Assembly: GCA_016202615.1 (NCBI GenBank)
Contig: JACQOI010000061.1
Coordinates: 1-32,420 of the forward strand
Origin: Betaproteobacteria bacterium
Lineage (GTDB): Bacteria; Pseudomonadota; Gammaproteobacteria; Burkholderiales; SG8-41
Length of the DNA stretch: 32,420 bases
Reading direction: 5' to 3'
How positions within the stretch are numbered: position 1 is the stretch's first letter; every line of letters begins with the position of its first letter. A model generated the notes under the pieces. The model made no database searches. It was not told the origin of the DNA and worked only from the letters and a program-made list of their open reading frames with translations. This document shows positions 1-8,042 of this stretch, piece after piece. Both the position numbers and the translations under genes were made by a program.

Positions 1-139
1 AGCTTGATGCAAAACGCTCACACATGTCATTGCGAGGAGCCGCAGGCGACGAAGCAATCTCGCAGTTCATTGATTTCACAAGAAACAAGATTGCCGCGCT
101 GCGCTCGCAATGACAAACAGATGAGTTTTGCATCAAGCT
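1..139. repeat. MITE-like palindromic repeat with 15-bp terminal inverted repeats
   Basis: The first 15 bases (AGCTTGATGCAAAAC) are the perfect reverse complement of 125-139. Inside are further nested inverted pairs: TGTCATTGCGAG at 25-36 against 104-115, and GCAATCT at 54-60 against AGATTGC at 88-94. The whole 139 bp can therefore fold as one long interrupted hairpin. There is no open frame of note. The inner text (CATTGCGAGG..CGAAGCAATCT) resembles a palindromic repeat seen in many bacterial genomes; that resemblance is from memory. The window begins exactly at the outer repeat, so the element could extend further left. Confidence 0.75.
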
Positions 140-194
140 GCCAGTGTTACCACCGACCTGCTGGTAGCGGAGGCGGGGGGTAAACCTCTCATTT

Positions 195-269
195 TTATTC
201 CGGTGTAATGCCGGCCGGCTTGATGACGCCGGTCCAACGTCGAATGGCGTTGTCCCTCGCGTGGTAGAA
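195..269 (-). pseudogene. Remnant: C-terminal tail of a Bug/TctC solute-binding protein
   Basis: Read on the minus strand, the last codons before a TAA stop (195-197) encode RRWTGVIKPAGITPE, preceded by HARDNAI. This is the typical C-terminus of Bug periplasmic receptors; the intact copies in this window end in KWGKVIKEAGIRAE and RWGKVVKESGVAPE. Similarity stops about 25 codons upstream of the stop, and the rest of the gene (about 300 codons) is missing. The frame stays open further upstream but is not recognisable. It is interpreted as a decayed gene end. Confidence 0.6.
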
Positions 270-344
270 AGAAGTGCGAGGTGGCGGAATGAAGCATAGC
301 CTATGCAACCTCTTGTTGAATGTCAACGTGTGTGGGGCGAACTG

Positions 345-373
345 TTGACATCTCGGCTGGACGGTTCTAGGAT
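345..373 (+). promoter_or_regulatory. Near-consensus sigma70 promoter with overlapping inverted-repeat operator
   Basis: A perfect -35 box TTGACA (345-350) is separated by 17 bases from a -10-like TAGGAT (368-373). The -35 box lies in the right arm of a perfect 8-bp inverted repeat, ATGTCAAC (320-327) and GTTGACAT (344-351), whose centres are 24 bp apart. This suits a dimeric regulator that would block RNA polymerase. Transcription would run toward the Bug gene at 766 through a leader of about 385 bases. Confidence 0.6.
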
Positions 374-765
374 GTTCAGTATGCAGTGAAGGTGGCCAGC
401 TCCCACGCGGTTCGCTACGAGGCGCCGCTCACACACCTGCGTCCCGCTTATTGCACGTCGAGCGGGCTGTGATTCTTGCTCACCGTCCAGTGGCCGAGCG
501 GGATGAGTGCTTCTGGCGCGTGGTGCTGAAGCCGATCACGCCCGCCGCGATCAGCCGACTCAGCGGGCGCTCGCATGCCGTGCACAGGCTCGGCCTCTCG
601 AGGCGGATTGGAGCAACGACTGGAATCTTGCCAAGCACGAATTTACGCCGGCACTGACGAGGAGTGTTCGGCGGGGGCTTTGGGCGCCGCTTGCTTGGAC
701 CGGTTGTTCGTCGTTACTCGTCACGCGGCGCGTTTGATGGTGCTAGACGGAAGGAGGAGGCAATC
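374..765 (+). other. Long untranslated leader or decayed sequence, nothing recognised
   Basis: About 390 bases lie between the promoter at 345-373 and the first receptor gene. Short open frames of 65-76 codons overlap here, but none has a convincing ribosome-binding site or a family motif I recognise. Near the end a strong Shine-Dalgarno sequence AAGGAGGAGG (751-760) serves the next gene. I see no tRNA, riboswitch or terminator. Confidence 0.4.
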
Positions 766-1752
766 ATGGTGAGGTATTTGCTGAAATCGCTGGTCAAGCT
801 TGCAGTGTTGTTGGTCTGGCTCCCCGGTTCGGGAGGGGTTGTCAGTGCTCAAGACTACCCGAGCAAGCCGATTCGGCTGATCGTACCGGCGCCCGCTGGT
901 GGTGGTACTGACATTCTCGCCCGCGTTCTCGGGGAGGGACTCGCTAAGCAGTGGGGACAGACTGTGGTGGTCGACAACCGCGGTGGTGCGAGCGGGATGA
1001 TTGCCGGGGAAGCGGCGGCCAGATCCGCGCCGGATGGATATACGTTGTTCGTGGTGTACTCCGGCATTCTGACGGTCAATCCGAGCATGTTTAAGAACAT
1101 TCCGTACAACGCCATCAAGGACTTCGCGCCCGTCGCGCTGATTGCAGACGTGCCGAATATTCTGATCGTCCACCCGTCGCTCCCTGCCACCTCGGTTCGC
1201 GAGCTAATCAAAATGGCAAAGTCAAAACCTGGCCAGCTCACTTATGCCTCGTCCGGTAACGGCGTCTCAAATCACCTTGCCATGGAGCTGTTCAAAATGA
1301 TGGCCGGTTTGAACATGGTGCATGTTCCGTACAAGGGGGGAGCGCCGGCGATGCAGGATCTGCTGGGTGGACACGTGCAGCTGATGTTCAACAACCTCGT
1401 GGAAGCATTGGCGCAGGTGAAAGCAGGAAGACTGAGAGCTCTCGCCGTCGCGACGGCTGCCCGCTCGCCCGCGGTGCCTGAGCTACCGACCGTTGCGGAG
1501 AGCGGAGTTCCGGGGTATGAGATTTCGCTCTGGTATGGAGTGGTCGCGCCGGCAGGCACGCCGCAGGCAATCGTCGACAAACTCAATGATGTAGTTCGCC
1601 AGATGAATCAAACGCCGGGGGTGAAGGCGCGGCTCGCGCAGCTGGGCGCCGATCCGATCGACTACAGGCCCGTAGAATTCTCGGCGAAGATCAAGCGTGA
1701 AATGGAAAAGTGGGGAAAAGTGATAAAGGAGGCAGGTATCCGCGCAGAGTAG
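766..1752 (+). CDS. Bug/TctC-family periplasmic tricarboxylate-type solute-binding protein
   Basis: This 328-residue protein belongs to the Bug (TctC-like) extracytoplasmic receptors, which bind small carboxylates in the periplasm. ATG 766 is chosen because AAGGAGGAGG ends six bases upstream and a signal peptide follows directly: a basic start, a hydrophobic stretch and cleavage near VVSA/QDYPSKP (about residue 28). The frame stays open upstream to 664 without a good start. Family motifs include YPSKPIRLIVP, PAGGGTDILAR, WGQTVVVDNRGG, PDGYTLF, HVPYKGG and the terminal KWGKVIKEAGI. No TctA/TctB membrane genes are nearby, as is usual for orphan Bug genes. It lies upstream of the CoA-transferase cluster, so its ligand is plausibly the acid processed there (inference). 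Confidence 0.9.
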   Translation: MVRYLLKSLVKLAVLLVWLPGSGGVVSAQDYPSKPIRLIVPAPAGGGTDILARVLGEGLAKQWGQTVVVDNRGGASGMIAGEAAARSAPDGYTLFVVYSGILTVNPSMFKNIPYNAIKDFAPVALIADVPNILIVHPSLPATSVRELIKMAKSKPGQLTYASSGNGVSNHLAMELFKMMAGLNMVHVPYKGGAPAMQDLLGGHVQLMFNNLVEALAQVKAGRLRALAVATAARSPAVPELPTVAESGVPGYEISLWYGVVAPAGTPQAIVDKLNDVVRQMNQTPGVKARLAQLGADPIDYRPVEFSAKIKREMEKWGKVIKEAGIRAE

Positions 1753-1782
1753 TCACGCGCGGAATCGTCTGACGCAACACGC

Positions 1783-2024
1783 GGAAGGCGGCACGCCGGT
1801 GCGGTGAACGCATCGGCTCCGAGATCAACGACACGCAAATGGAAGGTGAAGGCCTCATGGCAAGGGCGTACCAAGACATCATCTACGATCTCCTCGGCCA
1901 AAGCGATATCGTGCGTCGCTTGGTGCTCACGCCGGAGTTCTGGAAGGGCGAGCAGCAAGAAGGCGCGAGTGCTTTTCTCGAAAAGCGCAAGGCCGACTTC
2001 AGACGTTTCCGTCAGCGCCATTAG
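1783..2024 (+). pseudogene. Remnant: C-terminal part of a crotonase (enoyl-CoA hydratase) gene
   Basis: A 61-codon frame from ATG 1839 ends at 2024 and can be read further upstream without a start. Its end (EGASAFLEKRKADFRRFR) resembles the C-terminal helix of enoyl-CoA hydratase/isomerase proteins, where EGxxAFLEKRxPxF is common. The oxyanion-hole and catalytic regions of a roughly 260-residue crotonase are absent, and no good ribosome-binding site precedes ATG 1839. I read it as a 5'-deleted relic within the 355-base gap between the Bug and CoA-transferase genes. A genuine small protein cannot be excluded. Confidence 0.4.
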
Positions 2025-2107
2025 CGGAAGTCCGCGAGACGATCCCGCCGCACGCGACGGGGAGATCGACGTTCGAAGCCACAGCAGGAGACCAGGAGGC
2101 GTAGCTT

Positions 2108-3331
2108 ATGGCAGGTGCCCTTTCACATATCCGCGTGCTTGACCTTAGCCGGCATCTGGCCGGTCCATGGGCGGCCCAGATGCTTGCCGATCTGGGAGCG
2201 GAGGTTATCAAGGTTGAGCGCCCCGGGGTCGGCGACGACGTGCGCAGCTTCGGCCCGCCTTTCCTGAAGGACAAGAATGGCAGCGAGACGAAGGAGTCGG
2301 CGTTTTTCTTCAGCGCGAATCGCGGGAAAAAGTCGGTCACAATCGATATCTCCACGCCCGAGGGTCAGGACATCGTTCGGCGCCTTGCGGCGAAGTCCGA
2401 TGTCGTGATCGAGAACTACCGGGTCGGGACGCTGGTGCGCTACGGGCTTGGCTACGACGACCTGAAGGCGGTCAGATCCGACATCATTTATTGTTCGATC
2501 ACCGGCTTCGGGCAGGACGGACCGTACCGGCATTGGGCCGGCTACGACTCCATCTTCCAGGCGATGGGTGGGCTCATGAGCATCACCGGCGTGCCTGACG
2601 GAGAGCCCGGGGCTGGCCCCCTTAAGACAGGAATGGCGATCGCCGACATGATGGCCGGCATGTACGCGGCCTTCGCCATTGCCGGGGCGATCGCTCATCG
2701 AGATGTGTCCGGTCAAGGCCAGTACATCGACGTTGCGCTGTTCGATTCTCAGGTCGCCGCCCTGACGGTCGAGAATCTGAGGTACCTGCTGCTCGGCGAA
2801 ATTCCGCAGCGCTTGGGCCACGTCAGCCGCAACATGGTGCCCACGCAGTCGTTCCAGTGCAAGGACGGCCACCTGGTTCTCTCGGTCGGCAACGACAGCC
2901 AGTTCGCGAAATTCGCCGAGCTTATGGGCCGGCCGGAACTGGCGCGCGACGAGCGCTTCGCCACGCTCCCCGCGCGGCGCCGCAATCGCGACGTGCTCGT
3001 TCCGATCCTCGACGAGATTTTCCTGACGCGAACGGTCAGCGCCTGGACGGACGTGCTGGCTCCCGCGGCGATTCCTTGTGGCTCGGTGAACAACGTCAAG
3101 CAAGTGTTCGAGGATCCGCAAGTCCGGCATCGGAAAATGCGGATCGAGGTGGAACACCCCGTGCTGGGTGCCGTTCCCCTGGTGGCCAACCCGATCAAGT
3201 ATTCCACGACACCCATCGAATACCGGTCTGCGCCGCCGATGTTAGGCGAACACACCCGCGAAGTGTTGCGCGATTTCGTAGGTATCGAAGCCGATGCGAT
3301 GGACGAGCTTGCGAGAAAAGGGGTGATCTGA
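2108..3331 (+). CDS. CaiB/BaiF-type (class III) CoA-transferase
   Basis: This 407-residue cytoplasmic enzyme matches the usual length of family III CoA-transferases, which move CoA between carboxylic acids through an aspartyl-CoA thioester. ATG 2108 follows CCAGGAGGCG at a good distance. The N-terminus (IRVLDLSRHLAGPWAAQMLA) and AEVIKVERP are family signatures. ANRGKKSVTID, DVVIENYRVG, YGLGYDDL and SITGFGQDGPY follow. The putative catalytic aspartate is D180 in MAIADMMAGMYAA, followed by GQGQYIDVALFDS. The C-terminus has the GEHTREVL motif. It heads a set of genes (CoA-transferases, dehydrogenase, hydratase) that would activate and oxidise an acid; the actual acid cannot be deduced. Confidence 0.92.
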   Translation: MAGALSHIRVLDLSRHLAGPWAAQMLADLGAEVIKVERPGVGDDVRSFGPPFLKDKNGSETKESAFFFSANRGKKSVTIDISTPEGQDIVRRLAAKSDVVIENYRVGTLVRYGLGYDDLKAVRSDIIYCSITGFGQDGPYRHWAGYDSIFQAMGGLMSITGVPDGEPGAGPLKTGMAIADMMAGMYAAFAIAGAIAHRDVSGQGQYIDVALFDSQVAALTVENLRYLLLGEIPQRLGHVSRNMVPTQSFQCKDGHLVLSVGNDSQFAKFAELMGRPELARDERFATLPARRRNRDVLVPILDEIFLTRTVSAWTDVLAPAAIPCGSVNNVKQVFEDPQVRHRKMRIEVEHPVLGAVPLVANPIKYSTTPIEYRSAPPMLGEHTREVLRDFVGIEADAMDELARKGVI

Positions 3332-3410
3332 ATTCAAGCTGGATGCCGACAGAATGGACCCGGTTGCACTTGCACGAAGCGACTATAACGACCAAGCGCC
3401 CTCCGTGGGA

Positions 3411-3483
3411 GTATCTTGTTGCCTCTTTGTTCGGAGGCGGTTTTGCCAAAGGAGTTTGTCGGCCCAAAGTCCGACAAACTCCT
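3411..3483. repeat. Half copy (right end) of composite hairpin repeat
   Basis: GGAGTTTGTCGG (3451-3462) and CCGACAAACTCC (3471-3482) form a perfect 12-bp stem with an 8-base loop, followed by TAGG. The preceding GGCGGTTTTGCC and the text back to about 3411 match the right halves of the copies at 8841-9040 and 10104-10258. The left hairpin (AGCAGCCTGTCGGAC type) is missing. The repeat sits 13 bases upstream of the next start codon, and its stem pairs an SD-like GGAG with CTCC. Confidence 0.75.
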
Positions 3484-3495
3484 AGGGGCAAGGTC

Positions 3496-5925
3496 ATGAC
3501 CGCGGAGTCGCCATTGCATCAACCGCCGCACGGTGCCCTGTCCGGCGTTCGTGTGCTCGATTGCGCGGACGAGTTGGGCGCATATTGCTCGAATCTCCTG
3601 GCAGGTCTGGGGGCGGACGTCATTCGCGTTTCCTCTGCGGCGGGGACGCGGCTCGCCGAGGCGACACCCGCGGGCCTCTACCTGAACGCCGGCAAACGTT
3701 GCGTCACCTTCGACCCGGCGGATGCGAATGACCGTACCTGGCTGTTCGAACTCGCGCGTTCTGCGGACGTTGTGGTCGAGACCGGGCCCTCTGGTCTGCT
3801 GTCCGCGGCCGGGATCGCGCGGGAGGCGTTGCAGGAGGCGAACCCGGCTCTCGTTCTGACGCGGGTGACGCCGCTTGGATCGGACGGACCGGACGGGGGA
3901 CGGTATGCGTCCGATTTGACGCTGATGGCCCGTGGCGGCCTCATGTGGCTCGCCGGCGATCCGGACGCGCCACCCGTTCGACCGGCGGGACATCAGTCGG
4001 TGGTGGCCGCCGGTCTTTACGCTGCCATCGGCACGCTGATCGCACTGCTTCATTCGGAATCGACGAAAGAGGGGCAACGCGTGGAGGTCGCGGCGCTGGA
4101 GTGCATCGCGTCTGCGCTCGAGAATGCAGTGCAGTACTGGGACCTGGAACACACGATCCGAAAGCGCGCCGGGTCGAAACCGCGCGAGGCCGGATCGGGG
4201 CTGTACCCGTGCCGGGATGGATACGTGTACATGATGGCCGGCCGATTGAGCACGCCGCGCGGATGGATCTCGGTCGTCGAGTGGCTGAATGAGGCCGGCG
4301 TGCCCGGAGCGGCGGAACTGAAGCGCTCCGAATGGAGCAGCTACGATTACCGGACCCGGCCCGACGCGACCGCCTTATTCACCAAGCTGTTCGTAGGCTT
4401 CGCGGCCGAGCGGGGGAAAACTGAACTCTACGAGGAAGGTCAGGCCCGGGGGATCGTGATCTGCCCGCTGAACACACCGCTTGATTTGCTCACCGATCGA
4501 CAGCTTCGGCACCGGCGGTTTTTTGTCCCGTTGAAAGGCTCGGTTTTGGGCCGACGGGTTTTGTTTCCTCGCGGACCATTCGTCCTCTCGCGCACGCCGT
4601 TCCGGACTGCCCCTTCGGTTGCGCTGGACGCAACGCGCGGCGGCCCGGAGTGGCGTGCGGCCAAGGCGCCGGTCCCGCGTCGGCGAGCCGCGCCGTCGGG
4701 CGGATTGCCTCTTGCTGGTATTCGCGTCGCGGATTTCACTTGGGTCGGCGCCGGCCCGTTCGCAACCAAGATACTTGCGGACCACGGGGCGGAGGTCATC
4801 AAGATAGAGAGCACCACCCGGATCGAGGCCCTCAGAGTCATACCGCCGTATCGCGATAAAGTGTCCGGGGTGAACCGTTCCGGCTATTTTGCGAACCGCA
4901 ACACGAGCAAGAAAAGCTTAACGCTCAACTTGCGCGACCCGGGAGGGGTCGACTTGGCGCGGGGGTTGATCGCCGCGAGCGACATCGTCGCGAACAGCTT
5001 TGCTCCGGGAACGATGGAGAAATGGGGGCTCGGTTACGAGGATTGTCGCAAGCTGCGATCGGATATTATTTACCTCTCGATGCCGATGAACGGCAATGAC
5101 GGCCCACACGGGCAGTATTTGGGTTACGGGGCCGCCATCGGCGCGCTCTCGGGCCTGTACGCGTCGACGGGTTATTCGGATCGCGATCCGGTGGGGACCG
5201 GGACAAACTACCCCGACCACGTGCCCAATCCGGGCCACGCTGCGGTCGCCATGCTCTCGGCGCTGCGTCACCGCCAGCGCACCGGCGAGGGACAGGCGAT
5301 CGAGTTGAGCCAGGTGGAGTCCACGATCTACGCGCTCGGGCCGCTCGTCCTTGCCGCGCAACTCGCGGAGGGGGCGCAGGCGAACGCGCTTCGGCTCGGT
5401 AATCGGGAGCCCGGGGTTGCCCCGCATGGCGTCTATCCGGCCGCGGGCGACGACCGCTGGCTTGCGATCGCGTGCTGGAGCGAGGTTGAGTGGCAGGCGC
5501 TTTGTCGCGCCGCCGGCGGGGAGAGTTGGCCGCGCGAGCCGCGCTTCGCCTCGCTCGCTGGGCGTCTGCAACATGAAGACGAGCTTGACCGCGCGCTGGC
5601 AAGATGGAGCGGACGACACGATGCGTTCGAGTTGGCCGCCCGCTTGAACGATGCAGGCGTCGATGCGGCGCCCGTCCAACACGCTCAGGACGTCGTCGAA
5701 CGAGACCCGCAACTGCGCTACCTCGGGCATTGGGTCCGGCTGCGGCATCCGGAGATGGGAGAGTCAGTCTACGACGCGCCACCGTTCCGCTTGTCCGCAA
5801 CCCCTGGGCGGCTACGTTCGCCGGCACCCCTGCTCGGCGAGCACACCGAGTCGATCTGCCACGATCTGCTGGGCATATCCGAGGAAGAGGTTGCAGGCCT
5901 GATCGCTGGGGGAGTACTGAAGTGA
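3496..5925 (+). CDS. Fused two-domain CaiB/BaiF CoA-transferase
   Basis: This 809-residue protein contains two consecutive class III CoA-transferase units, twice the usual length. Unit 1 (about residues 13-370) begins LSGVRVLDCADELGAY, and unit 2 (about 404-809) begins LPLAGIRVADFTWVGAGPF. Both contain the DVIRV/EVIKIE strand, and unit 2 ends with the GEHTESI motif. ATG 3496 is preferred: it follows GGGGCAAGG and starts just before unit 1, although the frame is open far upstream across the preceding gene. In my alignment unit 1 has valine (V169) where D180 of the upstream transferase sits. Unit 2 keeps an aspartate (D574, in NYPDHVPNPG) nearby. Family III enzymes are interlocked dimers, so this may be a fused dimer with one degenerate half (inference). 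Confidence 0.88.
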   Translation: MTAESPLHQPPHGALSGVRVLDCADELGAYCSNLLAGLGADVIRVSSAAGTRLAEATPAGLYLNAGKRCVTFDPADANDRTWLFELARSADVVVETGPSGLLSAAGIAREALQEANPALVLTRVTPLGSDGPDGGRYASDLTLMARGGLMWLAGDPDAPPVRPAGHQSVVAAGLYAAIGTLIALLHSESTKEGQRVEVAALECIASALENAVQYWDLEHTIRKRAGSKPREAGSGLYPCRDGYVYMMAGRLSTPRGWISVVEWLNEAGVPGAAELKRSEWSSYDYRTRPDATALFTKLFVGFAAERGKTELYEEGQARGIVICPLNTPLDLLTDRQLRHRRFFVPLKGSVLGRRVLFPRGPFVLSRTPFRTAPSVALDATRGGPEWRAAKAPVPRRRAAPSGGLPLAGIRVADFTWVGAGPFATKILADHGAEVIKIESTTRIEALRVIPPYRDKVSGVNRSGYFANRNTSKKSLTLNLRDPGGVDLARGLIAASDIVANSFAPGTMEKWGLGYEDCRKLRSDIIYLSMPMNGNDGPHGQYLGYGAAIGALSGLYASTGYSDRDPVGTGTNYPDHVPNPGHAAVAMLSALRHRQRTGEGQAIELSQVESTIYALGPLVLAAQLAEGAQANALRLGNREPGVAPHGVYPAAGDDRWLAIACWSEVEWQALCRAAGGESWPREPRFASLAGRLQHEDELDRALARWSGRHDAFELAARLNDAGVDAAPVQHAQDVVERDPQLRYLGHWVRLRHPEMGESVYDAPPFRLSATPGRLRSPAPLLGEHTESICHDLLGISEEEVAGLIAGGVLK

Positions 5926-6027
5926 TCACGGGGAAATCTTTGGCGGCGAACGCGCCGGCGATCCCGCTCACTGAACTTCTTCACGGGATCATGAGCGCTT
6001 TGGCTGGATCAGAAAAGGGGAGCATCC

Positions 6028-7212
6028 ATGGACTTTGAGTTGCCGGAAGAACTAAAGCTCATTCGCGATACGGTCGGCCGTTTCGTGAAGGAAGAGTTGA
6101 TGCCGCTCGAGCGCACGGTTATCGAGCGCGACGCGAACCGTGGCATGACGGGGACCGAGCCACTCATTCCGCCAGCGGACAATCAGAGATTGCTGGCAAA
6201 AGCCCGGGATCTCGGGTTGTGGGGAATCGATGTGCCGCCGGAATATGGTGGCCTCGGGCTGGGTGCGCTGGCGAAGTGCGTGGTCGTCGAGGAGCTGAAC
6301 CGGACTATCGTCCCTTTCATCCTGCCGCCGGAGACGCCAAACCTGCATCTGCTGATGGCTTGTTGCACGCCCGCCCAGCGCGAACGATACCTCCTGCCGT
6401 ATGCTCGCGGGGAGGTACACTCCTCGCTCTGCCTCACGGAGCCGGCCGCCGGCTCCGATGTCCAGTCGATCGAGATGAAGGCGGTGCGCAAGGGCGATCG
6501 GTGGGTGCTCAACGGAACGAAAATGTTCATCACCCGCGCCGACGAGGCCGGATTCTTCATCGTGATCGCAGTGAACGATAAGGCCAAGCGGGCGCACGGC
6601 GGACTAACCGCGTTCCTTGTCGACCGCGACGCGCCCGGGCTCAAGCTTGCCCGGCCGATTCCGATGATCGGGGCCCATCGGCCCTGGGAGATGGTATTCG
6701 AGGATGTCGAGTTGACCGATGATCACGTGCTCGGCGAGGTGGGCGGCGCCTTCATTCCGCTGCAGAACCGTCTTGGTGTGCGCCGGCTCGAGATCGGTAC
6801 CCGGTGCGTCGGTCAGGCGAGCCGGGCGCTTGAGATGATGATCGAACAGGCGCGCCTCCGCGTTACGTTTGGCCAGCCATTGGCCGAACGACAAGCGGTC
6901 CAATGGTGGATCGCCGACTCGGCAGTCGACATCCATGCGACGCGGCTGATGGCCTACCAGGCGGCTTGGAGGGCAGACCAGGGCGAGACCGACCTGCGTT
7001 TCGAATCGTCGATGATCAAGATTTTCGCGACCGAGATGGTGGGGCGCGTGATCGATCGGGCGATGCAGGCTTACGGCGGCTATGGAATGACGAAGGACAT
7101 GCCGCTCGAGTTCCTGTATCGAGGTGTCCGGATGCACCGCATTTATGAGGGGCCGACGGAAATCCATCGTTGGCAGGTGGCGAAGCACCTGCTGCGCGGT
7201 CGCACAATCTGA
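6028..7212 (+). CDS. Acyl-CoA dehydrogenase
   Basis: This 394-residue FAD flavoenzyme should introduce an alpha,beta double bond into an acyl-CoA, passing electrons to electron-transfer flavoprotein. ATG 6028 follows AAAAGGGGAGC. The N-terminal helical domain starts FELPEELKLIRDTVGRFV. The flavin-contact motif LCLTEPAAGSD lies near residues 132-142, then WVLNGTKMFIT. The C-terminal domain has RVTFGQPLAERQAVQ and YGGYGMTKDMPLE. The putative catalytic glutamate is E374 in RIYEGPTEIHR. It follows the fused CoA-transferase after 102 bases and precedes the crotonase by 15, consistent with one operon for acid activation, dehydrogenation and hydration. Substrate chain type is not readable by eye. 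Confidence 0.93.
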   Translation: MDFELPEELKLIRDTVGRFVKEELMPLERTVIERDANRGMTGTEPLIPPADNQRLLAKARDLGLWGIDVPPEYGGLGLGALAKCVVVEELNRTIVPFILPPETPNLHLLMACCTPAQRERYLLPYARGEVHSSLCLTEPAAGSDVQSIEMKAVRKGDRWVLNGTKMFITRADEAGFFIVIAVNDKAKRAHGGLTAFLVDRDAPGLKLARPIPMIGAHRPWEMVFEDVELTDDHVLGEVGGAFIPLQNRLGVRRLEIGTRCVGQASRALEMMIEQARLRVTFGQPLAERQAVQWWIADSAVDIHATRLMAYQAAWRADQGETDLRFESSMIKIFATEMVGRVIDRAMQAYGGYGMTKDMPLEFLYRGVRMHRIYEGPTEIHRWQVAKHLLRGRTI

Positions 7213-7227
7213 TACCGGGAGGCACGG

Positions 7228-8001
7228 ATGTCGCTAGTCTACGAAAAGCGTGACCACATTGCACTGGTCCGGCTGAATCGGCCCGAAGCCATGAATGCGA
7301 TCGACCCCGAAACGCGCGAAGAACTCTGGCGGGCCTGGGCCGACATTGCGGCGGACGACGACGTCCGGGTCGCGATCATCACCGGCACCGGGGAGAAGGC
7401 GTTTTGCACCGGAGCAGACCTCAAAAAGCCGTTCCCGGCCCCCGACAGCTTCGCGCAGCAGCTCTTCACCACCGGCAAGCCCGGTCTCACGGATGGCATG
7501 AATATGCTGAAGCCGTTGATTGGCGCAGTCAACGGCTTTGCCATCGGCGGTGGTCTCGAGATTGCGCTTGCGTGCGACGTCCGGATTGCCTCGGAGACCG
7601 CTGCCTTCGGCTTGTCCGAGGTCAGGATCGGCTCGTTGCCCGGTGCCGGCGGGACTCAGCGACTGCCGCGCGTCATTCCTCAGGCGGTGGCAATGAAGAT
7701 GCTCCTCACGGGTGACCGGATCAGCGCGCAGGAAGCTTATCGAATCGGGCTGATCAGCGACGTGGTGCCGCCGGATCGACTAATGCCGCTCGCATACGAA
7801 ATCGCCGGGCGGATCTGCGACAACGCCCCGTTGTCAGTGCGGGCGGTGAAGCTGGCAGCCAATCGCGGCCTGGAGATGTCGCTTGGCGACGGACTCTACC
7901 TGGAAGGGGCGCTATTCGGCATCCTGCGCGATACCGAGGATCGGGCAGAGGGCCGTCAGGCCTTCGCTGAGAAGCGGCGACCGCATTACAAGGGGAGGTG
8001 A
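7228..8001 (+). CDS. Enoyl-CoA hydratase/isomerase (crotonase family)
   Basis: This 257-residue crotonase should add water to the enoyl-CoA made by the upstream dehydrogenase. ATG 7228 follows CCGGGAGGCACGG. Oxyanion-hole segments are AFCTGADLK (58-66) and NGFAIGGGLE (102-111). Both glutamates that act as acid/base in the rat mitochondrial hydratase have counterparts: E111 in GGGLEIALACD and E131 in FGLSEVRIGSLPG. This argues for a true hydratase rather than a dehalogenase or isomerase. LTGDRISAQEAYRIGL and the C-terminal EGRQAFAEKRRP also fit. Confidence 0.93.
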   Translation: MSLVYEKRDHIALVRLNRPEAMNAIDPETREELWRAWADIAADDDVRVAIITGTGEKAFCTGADLKKPFPAPDSFAQQLFTTGKPGLTDGMNMLKPLIGAVNGFAIGGGLEIALACDVRIASETAAFGLSEVRIGSLPGAGGTQRLPRVIPQAVAMKMLLTGDRISAQEAYRIGLISDVVPPDRLMPLAYEIAGRICDNAPLSVRAVKLAANRGLEMSLGDGLYLEGALFGILRDTEDRAEGRQAFAEKRRPHYKGR

Positions 8002-8005
8002 GCGT

Positions 8006-8041
8006 ATGCGCGATCGGACGGCGATTATGAAGGGAGCCTGA
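8006..8041 (+). pseudogene. 11-codon ORF resembling the start of an SCP-x-type thiolase
   Basis: After AAGGGGAGGTGAGCGT, a strong ribosome-binding site, ATG 8006 opens an 11-codon frame (MRDRTAIMKGA) that stops at 8039-8041, one base before the TTG of the SDR. SCP-x-type thiolases often begin with RDRxAIVGIG-like sequence and sit in such catabolic operons. This could be the stub of a deleted thiolase gene, or simply a coupling leader peptide. The resemblance covers only seven residues. Confidence 0.25.
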
Positions 8042-8042
8042 A

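Noticed and set aside
2123-3157. 344-codon minus-strand open frame opposite the first CoA-transferase
   Set aside because: It is an antisense shadow of a high-GC gene with clear family motifs; its product is His/Arg-rich without recognisable domains.
2857-3495. Upstream extension of the fused CoA-transferase frame into the preceding gene
   Set aside because: The extension overlaps the conserved 3' part of the upstream CoA-transferase, and its translation is Arg-rich. The domain begins just after ATG 3496.
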